Of a DNA stretch of 64,000 nt, positions 46,530 through 59,067 are shown in pieces. The position numbers and the translations under genes were made by a program. This stretch comes from Palaemon carinicauda (lineage: Eukaryota > Arthropoda > Malacostraca > Decapoda > Palaemonidae): positions 79,607,315 to 79,671,314 of the forward strand of contig NC_090751.1 of assembly GCF_036898095.1 (NCBI RefSeq). Reading direction: 5' to 3'. A model generated the notes under the pieces. That model did no database searches. It saw nothing but the letters and a program-made list of their open reading frames with translations, and had not been told where the DNA came from. Position 1 is the stretch's first letter. Each line of letters opens with the position of its first letter.

Positions 46530-46547
46530 TGGTCCTTCGAACCGGAT
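46530..46547 (+). promoter_or_regulatory. Primer binding site of the pol-less element
   Basis: TGGTCCTTCGAACCGGAT, 4 bp after the LTR. It is identical to the BEL copy 2 site at 34069, which fixes the plus orientation. Confidence 0.85.
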
Positions 46548-47852
46548 CTTTTACCTTTGACTTGTGAAGCATTAACGTAACTAATCAGCTTGATTAAGCA
46601 TATAGTAACTCGCTATATCACTTACCCACACGCACACAGCCAGTTTGTCGAATGTGTAATGCCCAGACTTTAATTGGGAAGAGAAATTTGTAATCATCAT
46701 GATGTTTTTGTATCGACCACGTGTTTAAGGAAAGAGCTACGTAACCAGGTTATTTTGTTGCTTGAATGTTCTCTACAGAAAGACTAGAATTTGTCGTAGG
46801 AACTTCACTTTATCTCGGATCCGTTCACCCACGTGTGGCGGAATCCTCTTATACCAGAAAGTTCTAAGCTACTTGAACTAAGGTTTTTTGTTGTTCAGAC
46901 GCCCGTGTTTACTGCTCAGCTAGAGCGCCGGTGTACTCGTCCTGTCAACTAATTTTGCTAGCTAAGCATCTAATTTGTAACATTTTGTACCTTGGTCTAC
47001 CTTCCTTTGTGTCATTTACCTTCCCTAACCAACATTAACTTTTCTAACTAAAGTTTCCCGTATACCTAGCACGTGTCCTTGTCCTAAAGAGCGAATTGGC
47101 GCAGCATAATTTTAAGTGTTCTTAAAAATAACGTAGAAACTTAATTTCACCAAGTCCGTTTCATTCCACGTGTTTGTTCCGAGATGGCGGATCTTGTTTA
47201 CAGCCCAAACTAAGGGTTCGTAATTGTTTGCTACCGTAAGTAAATTACTGCGTGTAGTTAATTTAATTTCCTTTAGCGAGGAAATATTGTTTTTGTCCTT
47301 TAGCGAGGATATTTTTGTTTTACCTCCGCGTGAGGGAAATTTCATATTGTTTAGCCTCCAAGAGAGTGCACTTTAAAATCTAAGTCGCTGCCTTGTGCGC
47401 CAATCTACATTTTGAATAGTTCAGTGGTCGCCTTAGTGCACCCGTAATTGTGAAATCGTCACAACAGTGTCAGCCTCGACCTGTTATTTTCACCTTTAAC
47501 TTACCCTTTTTGCATTCATAAGCCCATGTGCTTTCTAATATGCTCTTCTTTAAAGTAAATTAATTAGTCATTATCGCCACGTGCGTAAATAATTCATTTT
47601 AGCAAAGTCTTTCACGTCACGTGACCTGGGCATCGTCTGTTTTGTTGGACCCGATCACTTTGTACTTTAAAGTAATTTCATGATTTATATGTTTTTTGTC
47701 CATTTAACCATTTTTTCTCATCATTAGTAAATTTAAATGTTTAATTATCAACCTTGTAAATTTGTAAAGTTTCATTTTTACATTCCTTTAAAATTCAGAT
47801 TTATCCCTTGTTTTGTTTTACGAATCCGTTCATCAAACGTGGTCATTCCAAG
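46548..47852 (+). other. Leader of the pol-less element
   Basis: A noncoding leader of 1.3 kb with no ORF of note. CCGAGATGGCGGATC at 47180 resembles the start context used later (CAAGATGGCGGACTTC) but is followed by an early stop. Confidence 0.6.
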
Positions 47853-49388
47853 ATGGCGGACTTCATGTTTAACGTAAACAACCCTTCACCGCCTAAGGCG
47901 GAAACGCTTAGCCCCGAGGAGATTAACGCTAGGCTTAAGGAACAGGAGTTGACGTTCACCTTTGTGTGTGAGGACGCAGACCTAGCACTTCATGCTCTTG
48001 CTTCTGTAGATTTTCCCAGCATGGGTCCAGAAGCCGTAAACCATTTTAAAACCCTTGTTGGTAAAGTAAGAGATGAACTTTTTAATTACAAGAATTTTTG
48101 GAGACGTCATTACGGCCATCCTATTGTCAAATTAAATTATCCAGTGCTTGCTGCCTGTTCGAGTAAAGTTGAAATTGCATTCAACAGCCTCATGGCTCAT
48201 CCCAATTTAATAATTAATCCTAATCAGTCTTGTTCTTCAACGAAGACGACACCTTCAGTGACACGTCCCGTTGTAAATGTCATTAATGATCCCCTAGTTG
48301 ATCCTTTTAATGTTATGGCAGTCAAACCCAATGTTCATAATTTTGTCTCAATTCCCCAACCAGTAAAATCATCACATTTCAATACTATGTTGCCAACACG
48401 GCATACGATTAGTGAATTTGTGTCAGCCCCACCTGCTCTGTCCTCATCTCCAATCCTTAAGCCACCAGCGTATGATCGCCCTCATCCCCCTTTGTCTTTG
48501 CCGCCGGTGACAGTCCGTCCCGGAGGAAATACCAATCACAGTCTTGTCAGGGACCCCCCAAGTGGTAGCGCAAATACCACACAACTTAACCGTGTGCGTG
48601 ATGGCCAGCAGAGGCCTGTACCGGTAAATTCAATAACTAAAACTGTAGTATCCCATGGACCAGTGCTCACGTTGCCTGACTGTCCAGTTCTTAAGCCCGT
48701 AACTTTCGCTCTAACCCGTGTTGACGCTAAAACATCCCCGTTAAAATCTGAAACCCGCTCTCAAAACGAGCCGCGTGATCGCAAGGTTAAGACCTTAGCA
48801 GTCAGAAATGAACCTTGTGCACTGACGGCGGATTTAGCGAAGGTCACACATGTAGACCTAGCACCGGAGCTAAGAGCCTGTTTACAAATAACTTTGCTTA
48901 AGGATAACGGTACATTGAACGTTATTCATTATTTTTATTCAGTCATATATGACGTCACTTTAAGCATTTATTATTTTTGTCAAGTCATTCAGCAGCATTT
49001 TTTCAGTCAATCCCATGCTTTAACTTCAAAGCGTGAATTTAATTTTTGCCTTGACAACTTGTCATGTTGCTATAATCCCCCTGACATCCTTCAGCTCGTG
49101 CTGAATATAAGTTTTGTTTTTAATATTCCCATCTTAAACGTTTCTGTTAAAGACGAGATCCAAGACTCTCACTGTCAGAAATACGATGTCCCCATGGACC
49201 TAGTTTGTCCCAGTTTGTCATTCAGGCTAGTGTCAAATAACTTTTCACCTTTTAACACCGAGGAGGTAACTTTTCTCCTTTTGTCAGGCGACAAATTCAA
49301 AGCTTTCATCACGCCAGTCATTTTATATATAAAATCATTTAATGTAAAACGTTGGGTGTCAGACCGGGATTGGGATTCACCCCCATAA
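47853..49388 (+). CDS. Unrecognised ORF of the pol-less LTR element
   Basis: I place the start at ATG 47853 (CCAAGATGGCGG, a good initiation context), giving 511 residues. The frame is open upstream to 47808 but without ATG. The N-terminal 130 residues are charged and helical (EEINARLKEQELTFTFVC, HFKTLVGKVRDELFNYKNFW). The middle is rich in Pro, Ser and Val, and the last 150 residues are hydrophobic and Cys-containing (YDVTLSIYYFCQVIQQHF). No zinc knuckle, protease or RT motif. By place it could be a Gag-like or accessory protein; I do not recognise the family. No internal stops, consistent with a young insertion. Confidence 0.75.
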   Translation: MADFMFNVNNPSPPKAETLSPEEINARLKEQELTFTFVCEDADLALHALASVDFPSMGPEAVNHFKTLVGKVRDELFNYKNFWRRHYGHPIVKLNYPVLAACSSKVEIAFNSLMAHPNLIINPNQSCSSTKTTPSVTRPVVNVINDPLVDPFNVMAVKPNVHNFVSIPQPVKSSHFNTMLPTRHTISEFVSAPPALSSSPILKPPAYDRPHPPLSLPPVTVRPGGNTNHSLVRDPPSGSANTTQLNRVRDGQQRPVPVNSITKTVVSHGPVLTLPDCPVLKPVTFALTRVDAKTSPLKSETRSQNEPRDRKVKTLAVRNEPCALTADLAKVTHVDLAPELRACLQITLLKDNGTLNVIHYFYSVIYDVTLSIYYFCQVIQQHFFSQSHALTSKREFNFCLDNLSCCYNPPDILQLVLNISFVFNIPILNVSVKDEIQDSHCQKYDVPMDLVCPSLSFRLVSNNFSPFNTEEVTFLLLSGDKFKAFITPVILYIKSFNVKRWVSDRDWDSPP

Positions 49389-49802
49389 TTTTGAATTAGT
49401 CATTTGGCCTGACTTGTTGCTGAACTTGACCGTTATTGGCTTTCGTTTTGTTTGCTCTATCCGTACCCCTAGGGTGGGAAGAATTGAGTGTTTTTAATCC
49501 TTTAATTACTATTGCATCGTACGTTTCAAGTTAACACTGATCATTTACTTATATTAACGTTTCCGTGAAACATTGCCTGCGTGGTTCAATTTTCCCCAAA
49601 TTCACGTGAAAGCATAACTTTTGATTCAATTGATTTCAATTAACGTTAAAGGCGTTTTGTTAACTTTAAACGGACGTTGATGTGAAGAACAACTTCACTC
49701 ATCATTCAGCCAGTATCCTTATCTCACTCATACTAACAAGTAGTTGAATCACATTTGCCGGAACTAACCCCTCTCCCTTTTTCCTCCCCTTTATCCCCAG
49801 GG
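49389..49802 (+). other. 3' internal region of the pol-less element
   Basis: No ORF. It ends in a pyrimidine-rich run and CAG: CTCTCCCTTTTTCCTCCCC, then TTTATCCCCAGGG. A polypurine tract is expected at this place. The sequence looks more like a 3' splice site. Confidence 0.65.
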
Positions 49803-51619
49803 TGTGAAGAATTTTCTTCACTCTTCTTCTTTTAATCGTATTTTTAGCTCTCTTCTACTAATACTATAGCTACCCCTTAAAAGCTCTCTCCTACATCTAG
49901 TTTTCTTTGACAAAATATAGGGAGAACTAATCCAAACTTGTTGACAGTGACGCACGCCATGCTCGTGACGTCACAGCGTAGATACGCACGTTAGAGGGCC
50001 TTAGTGTAACCACGGCGTATGTTGGTTCTTTCCTTAAACTACATGGGTCGAGATTAAATTCCTAAACTGCACATTTTATATAAATTTCAATACTGCTGAA
50101 TTAATGCATCTTATATTTCTCAATACCAATTAAGGTTTGTTAATTTTAAGATGTATGCCCATCGTACCAGTCCATTGCTAATTAATCATTTAAAATATTA
50201 ATTTTTAGCAAGCCAGAATAGGTAGGATTATTATATATATAACCTCCCTCAGAGCAGCAAGATTTATCTGAATATTTAGTACAAAATCCTGCCTCCTCTG
50301 CACTCCTTTCAACAATATATTGCCCTGTCCTTAAGTCCCAATATGGCAACCCCAATGGATTACCGTGCGCATCATGACTGTCACTTGCTTGGCAAGGTGA
50401 AGCCAGGTGATCTCTTCGACCGTAGTGTCGACCACATTCTACGAAAAGCTGCCCTGGCCTGCTGACCTGCCTGGTCATTGAACCCGGCCACTGCTGGCTC
50501 ACCCCTCGCACCCTCTCTCCCAAAACGTGTCTCACCAACGAGTCCTGTTGCTGCCGGTCGGAGAGATTGAGAAGAGGTCCCTGGTGTACCTAGTTACAGC
50601 TACAGTGAGAATTCTTGGGGTGAGCCAGGCAAGAGTGCAGCGTGCCAATTAGTGCAACAACCAGGTCAACAGCCACCACGGGCATAGGACTAATCTTAAA
50701 GGAGTGCAGGTACTACATCAATGGCCATTTAGTTTTCCCCCATTTTTCATTAGCTTAGACTAATTTTAATTTTATAGGGAACCTGGCTAATTACACTATT
50801 CGGACTGTGTGCGGTGGGATTGTGTGTATATATTTTTTTCTATACAATTTTTTGCGTTTTGAGATTAACATAGTCTCTGGGTCACGTGGGCCACGTGCCA
50901 GACCCCATTTGGATTTTTATTATTGTAGACCACGTGTCTAACTAACTAATTTTCATCATTTTGAATTGCTTTCTTTTTATACCATTTTTTGCCTTTGTTA
51001 AGATGTCCGTTTCTTTCATGTAAATTTGTGAAATAAATCAATATTAGGTTAATTAAACCTCTTTAGTATTTTTGCTCCCTCATTTATTTTAATGTGTGAA
51101 ATGAATAGTTAATCACGGGACAAAGTACCCAGTATTTAAAGAGAAAACCTAAGTAAGTCTATAGGTGGTAACAGCGAGGTACTTTGCATTAATATATTTG
51201 CTTCGAAGGTAAAGATCCTTATCTTTAAACTTTTAAACTACTTTACATCACTGCTCCCATTTTGGATTTTGTCTACCTTACATTAACGTAAAATAACTGT
51301 CCAGCATTTCATTGGGGTAGCTGGGACGGAGCCGGAACAGAGCCTGAGAGTGAGATGACTCTAGCCCTGACAAAGCTAGAGTAGGCCATAAATTATTCTT
51401 AATCCTACGTGTGGAGTGCTTAGGCCTCTGGACAGTAAAATTTCCCTTTTGTATTTGAGTGATGGTTTGTGAATTGTGACAGTAAAGTATTAGCAGGGTG
51501 TTTGTGCCCCGAGAGTAAGTGCTCCTATCCTCCCCTGTTGAACTTGGTGTAACTGTTATAAGGAGACTTTCCCGGACCAAGTTCCCACTCAGAACGCAAC
51601 CATTAAAAAATTCTCCACA
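49803..51619 (+). repeat. 3' LTR of the pol-less element (1817 bp)
   Basis: Same length and apparently same sequence as the 5' LTR, offset by 5094 bp. Followed by ACTAT. Confidence 0.95.
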
Positions 51620-51634
51620 ACTATCATATTCGGT

Positions 51635-51983
<349 letters not shown>

Positions 51984-52046
51984 CTTTTTGTGCCAGAGAA
52001 ATGACTTCAGACATCTCCTCGTGAAAAGACTTGATCTCTTGATGGT
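51984..52046 (-). CDS. Host gene exon candidate, 63 bp
   Basis: Minus strand: acceptor TTATTTTCTTTTTCCCAG, exon ACCATCAAGAG...CACAAAAAG, donor GTTAGTTG. Phase 1-1. It encodes HQEIKSFHEEMSEVISLAQK after a split Asp codon, which looks like an amphipathic helix or short coiled coil. It joins in frame to the EGF exon (G + AC = Asp). Both splice sites are good; the exon is short, so RNA evidence would be needed for certainty. Confidence 0.7.
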
Positions 52047-52277
52047 CTGGGAAAAAGAAAATAATCCATTGAACAGCATAATATTGAATTAGTTGTGCTC
52101 TGTGACATCTTCTCTAAGTAATAAAGTGGCATAGAAAGCGATTGGGAAAGAACAAAAATAGCAAATATGATTAGATAATAGCCTATGTTCAAATTTGTGT
52201 TTTTATAAGGACGTTATTTTAATCTCCAATGAACTCTGCATTTGGAAAGTCTTCATCACCAACTGTAAAGAACTTAC

Positions 52278-52322
52278 CTGCTGCTGATACATCAGCCAAG
52301 TGTCCTGTCTCTGGTCTAAGCC
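52278..52322 (-). CDS. Host gene exon candidate, 45 bp
   Basis: Minus strand: acceptor CTGCCTCCTTTTCTAATTCAG, exon GGCTTAGACCAG..., donor CAG|GTAAGTTC (near consensus). Phase 1-1: after a split Arg codon it reads LRPETGHLADVSAA. It lies between the 27-bp and 63-bp candidates on the same strand. It is also open in one other phase, so phase alone is weak evidence; the splice sites are the main support. Confidence 0.65.
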
Positions 52323-53290
<968 letters not shown>

Positions 53291-53317
53291 TTTTCAATGA
53301 TCCCTGGTTGTTCAGAA
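53291..53317 (-). CDS. Host gene micro-exon candidate, 27 bp
   Basis: Minus strand: acceptor GTCTTTTGTCTCTTCCTC, then GGGCGTAG, exon TTCTGAACAACC...GAAAA, donor GTAAGTATTG (strong). Phase 1-1; after a split Val codon it encodes LNNQGSLK. Very short, so the weakest of the five, but in frame with its neighbours. Confidence 0.55.
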
Positions 53318-53513
53318 CTACGCCCGAGGAAGAGACAAAAGACTTCAATATCCAAATTATGTCCCTTGTTCTAAACGCTGATGATCATAATGTTATCCAA
53401 GAAAAGGTTTAGGCTTTCTTGGTGGTTTTAGATTATATCACAAATAAAAATAAAACCACTAATATTTATTTCAGTATCAGAAGGATCAACAAAAGTGCTC
53501 GAATGACAAGTAC

Positions 53514-53543
53514 CTTTCACGTGTTCCAGTTCATGATGTAGTT
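53514..53543 (-). CDS. Host gene micro-exon candidate, 30 bp
   Basis: Minus strand: acceptor AACAATTTCTTTTTCCAG, exon AACTACATCATG...GTGAAAG, donor GTACTTG. Phase 1-1; it encodes LHHELEHVK, a short helix-like piece. The most 5' exon found. Earlier exons would lie beyond the tandem repeat array or outside the window. Confidence 0.55.
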
Positions 53544-53814
53544 CTGGAAAAAGAAATTGTTTCTTATGAATGATAGCGTTATAAAGGTGAATTGGAATCA
53601 AATGTTATACATCAAATTATTGTACACAAGTCTAATGATTAGTGTATGAAAGATCCAAATAGGATCTTATAACCTTTAGATATCTGACGATATGCTTCTA
53701 GATAAGTTTTTAGATTCCTGAGTTTCTGGAAGATCTTTAGAAAATTAAAAAAACGTCATTTAGAGATACTTGTTTGATTTTTAAAGAATAGGAAATGCAA
53801 TGAAACCTTTTATA

Positions 53815-56640
53815 AGTCATTCAAAAGTGTCAAGACAAAAAAACAACTACTCTTTGTGAGAAAACTCAAATTTCATTCAAGTATAGAGATAAAAAACTTC
53901 AAAATACAAAACTGTAAATGCAACGAAGTTTACTACATGTCAATCATGTGACTAAAACTCCTGTATAGGCAATAAAGCCTCTTAAACATCATTAAAGAGT
54001 AGCCTATGAGGACAAAAGACAACTGTATATAAAATGATTGCTCTTAAATCTTAATCGAGAGTGTCAAAACAAAACTACAACTTATAAAGTCGAGAACAAT
54101 ATATCCTTCAATTGTGTCAAGAAAAACTCATCTATTGGATATGCAACGAAGACTCTCAAATAAAATAAAAAGTATAGGGAAAAAGATAACATCTGTAAAA
54201 GCAATGAAAACTTCAAATTCATAATCAAGTAACCAGTAAAAAAGACAACTGCTCTATTTGAAAAAAATGGCTCTTGAGTCTCATATGAGCGTCATGAGGA
54301 TACACCAACTACTGTACATTCAATGAAAGTTACTAAATCTTATTCAACAGTGTCAAGACTAAAGACAACTATCGTATGTGCAATGAAGGTTCTTAAATCT
54401 CTATCAAGAGTATCAGGGAAAAACAAAAATCTTATATATTCAATTAAGGCTCTTAAATCTATATCATTGTCGATAAAGATGAGAATAATTTCTCTCAAAT
54501 TTTATTCAAGAGTGTTAAGATGGAAGTCAATAGTTTTACATGCAGAGAAGGTTCTAAAATCTAATTCAATGTTAAAGAAAAAGACAGATACTTTAAAGAT
54601 AAAGAATACTAAAAATCTCATTCAAGAATGTAAAAAATATTAATTACTTTGTTTGCAAAAAAGGTTCTTAGATATTGAAGTATGTCAAGAAAAAGACAAC
54701 TACTCTATTAGTACAGTGAACCATAATAAATAATTTTCAAGTGTCAAGAAAAGAATTGATATCTCCTATGCAATGAAAACTCCTATATATCAGCCAAGAG
54801 TGTCAAGAAAATAGGCAACTACAACTTGAAAACAAATTCTTTTGAAAATCATCTAAGAGTGTCAGGAATAAGGACAACTCTGTGTACAGTAAATCCTGAG
54901 GAATACTTTTAAGAATGTCAAGAAAAAATCTGACATCTTATATACAATGAAAACTCCTTTATATAATTCAAGAGTGTCAAGAAAAGAGAACTGATATCTG
55001 ACGTGCAATGAAAACTCCTAAATATTAGCCAAGGGTGTCTAGAAAAAAACTGATATCTTATATGCAATGAAAACTATATATCAGCCAAGAGTGCCAAGAA
55101 GAAACAGATATCTTATATGCAAGGAAAACTCCTATATATCTGCCAAGAATGTCAAGAAAAATAATATCTTATATGCAATGAAAACTCGTAAATATTAGCC
55201 AGGAGTGTAAAAAAAAAAACGATATCTTATGAGCAATGAAAACTATATGTCAGCCAAGAGTGTCAAGAAAAAACTGATATCTTATATACAATGAAAACTC
55301 ATACATATCAGACAAGAGAGTCAAGAAAAAACTAACATCTTATATGCAATAAAAAATCCTATATATCACCCGCAAGTGTCAAGAAGAAAATTGATATCTT
55401 ATATGCAATGAAATATCCTATATATCAGTCAAGATTATCAAGAAAAAAGACCTGATATCTTAAATATAATGTAAACTATTATATATCAGCCATGAGTGTT
55501 AAGAAAAAAAACAGACATCTTATATGCAATGAAAACTCTTATATATCAGCCAAGAGTGTCAAGAAAAGTAACTGATATCTTATATGCAATAAAATATCCT
55601 ATATACCAGTCAAGAGTCATCAAGAAAAAAGACCTGATATCGTAAATGCAATGTAAACTATTATATATCAGCCAAAAGTGTCAAAAAAAATAATTGACAT
55701 CTTATATGCAGTGAAAACTCTTATATATCAGCCAGGAGTGTCAAGAAAAAAAGACTGATATTTTATATGCAATGAAAACTATATAGCAGCAAGAGTGTAA
55801 AAATATTATATCATATATGTAATGAAACTCCTATATATGAGTCAAGAGTGTCAAAAAACTCCTATATATCAGCCAAGAGTGTCAAGGAAAAAACTGATAT
55901 CTTATATGCAATGAAAACTCCTATACTTGAGCCAAGATTCTTGAGAAAAAAATCTATCGTATATGAAATGAAAGCTCCTATACAGTATATCAGCCAATAG
56001 TTTCAAGAAAGAAAAATTATATCTTATATGCAATGATAACTCCTATATATCAGCGAGGATTGGCAAGAAAAAAAAAACTGATATCTTATATGCAATGAAA
56101 ACTCCTATACATCAGCCAAGACTGTAAAGAAAAAAAGAAAACTGATATCTTACATGCAATAAAAACTCCTATATTACAGCCAAGAGTGTCAAGAAAAAAA
56201 AAACTGACATCTTATATGCAATGATAAACTCCTATATATCAGCCAAGAGTGTCAAGAAGAAACTGATATCTTATATGCAATGAAATCTCCCATATATCAG
56301 CTAAGTATCAAGAAAAAAACTGATATATTATATGCAATGAAAACTTCTATACAACAGCCAAGAGTGTCAAGTAAAATACTGATATCTAATATGCAATGAA
56401 AACTATATATCAGCCAAGAGTGTCAAGAAAGAAACTGATATTTTATATACAATGAAAACTTTATATTTCGGTCAATAGTGTCAAGAAAAAAAAACTGATA
56501 TCATATATGCAATGAAAACTCCTATATAGCAGCCAAGAGTATCAAGAAAAAAAGACAACTACGACATATACTGTTACAGTAAAGTCTTTTGAGAATAATT
56601 TAAGAGTATCAAGAATAAAGACATCTGCTGTGTATGCTAC
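53815..56640. repeat. Tandem repeat array, unit about 60 bp
   Basis: The unit contains CAGCCAAGAGTGTCAAGAAA, then ACTGATATCTTATATGCAAT and GAAAACTCCTATATAT. In the core (about 54760-56560) roughly 30 units follow one another with small indels. Units from 53815 to 54760 and beyond 56540 keep the AAGAGTGTCAAGA word but are much more diverged, with AAGACAACTACT in place of ACTGATATC. It lies upstream of the first host exon found, probably in an intron. No coding potential. Confidence 0.92.
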
Positions 56641-56851
56641 GAACGCTTCATGATCACATAAAAAAACAGCAAATAATCATGTACTAATTGGATGTCAAAT
56701 TGACGAACAGAAAATATAATAAGTAAGTATAAGAAATGAATCACTTCCATGTCTCTACAGGTAAAATTGTGGCCAGGAAGTTATTTGTAAACAGACAGAA
56801 AAACAGTCAAACAGGGGCAAAAACATAACCTCCTTCAAACTTCCTTTACGA
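56641..56851. other. Unique or worn-repeat segment
   Basis: AT-rich segment. On the minus strand TTTGACTGTTTTTCTGTCTG and AACTTCCTGGCCACAATTTTA resemble an interspersed repeat. Not assigned. Confidence 0.4.
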
Positions 56852-58326
<1,475 letters not shown>

Positions 58327-58586
58327 TGTGTAGACCCAAATGGTATATTTGTTTTGTTTTTTATAAAGACTGCAGATATCTTAGTTCCAAAATTATCTGT
58401 TATTTTGCGCAAGTTAGAAAGAAGAGGAGCTTTTAGCACTTGTTGGAGAATTAGTAATGTTACTCCTCTATGTAACTGTCCTTGTGGTAGCTCAAGTCCC
58501 ACGGATTACCGCCCGATTTCCATAACTCCCATATTATCTAAAGTTTTTGAACACCTTCTGGGAAAACGTCTTATTAGGTTTGCTGA
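58327..58586 (+). pseudogene. Non-LTR retrotransposon (LINE) reverse transcriptase fragment
   Basis: The plus-strand frame encodes [29 protein letters not shown] and [20 protein letters not shown]. The phrase YRPIS-TP-LSKVFE is a hallmark of Jockey/CR1-type RT. Both ends are missing. The right end was cut by insertion of the Gypsy element at 58587. No YxDD box is present. Confidence 0.85.
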
Positions 58587-59067
58587 TGTTGAGTATGACT
58601 TTGGTAGGAAGTTCTATTAACCATAATAATTACCTGGAACATAGATGAAGAACTGTTAGTAATTATTTCTCAGCTGATCCCATCTTTTGTCGTCAATTTT
58701 TCTGTATGGGATTTAATACGTTGGTATTCTTAAAATACACCTTTAATGATATATGTGACTACATGGCTCTTTGACAGCTGACTCCTAAGTGTGTGTGGAG
58801 CGTCATACACAATCTAACAAAACCAAAACATTTCTAAACAAAAGAGCATCGCTCTGAAAAGACTTAAATCCTACTCCAGTACAAAACTATAAAGAATTAC
58901 ATCCTATCTCTGAGGTAATCAACAAATGTTTGAATCCTAATACCAAAACAAATCATTACACATATGTACAAAGCATAACATGTTTTATTCATGCAATATG
59001 ATGCAATGTTGCGCAATACCTGCAACACTTGAAATAATATAGTACATTATTACAATAATACATAACA
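58587..59067 (-). repeat. Gypsy 3' LTR (481 bp)
   Basis: Plus-strand view: TGTTGAGTATGAC to ATACATAACA. It differs from the other LTR by a 3-bp indel (TTTAATACG against TTTAATAATACG) and a handful of substitutions. Confidence 0.93.

Larger units (their letters stand above)
44709..51619 (+). mobile_element. Pol-less LTR retrotransposon (LARD-like), 6.9 kb
   Basis: Two LTRs of exactly 1817 bp (44709-46525 and 49803-51619), TG...CA ends, and target duplication ACTAT at 44704-44708 and 51620-51624. The internal 3.3 kb has a primer binding site at 46530 and one 512-codon reading frame, but no protease, RT, RNase H or integrase. It inserted in an intron of the EGF-containing host gene, opposite to the gene's strand. 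LTRs appear identical by eye, and ORFs within them match residue for residue, so the insertion is very recent. Confidence 0.93.
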
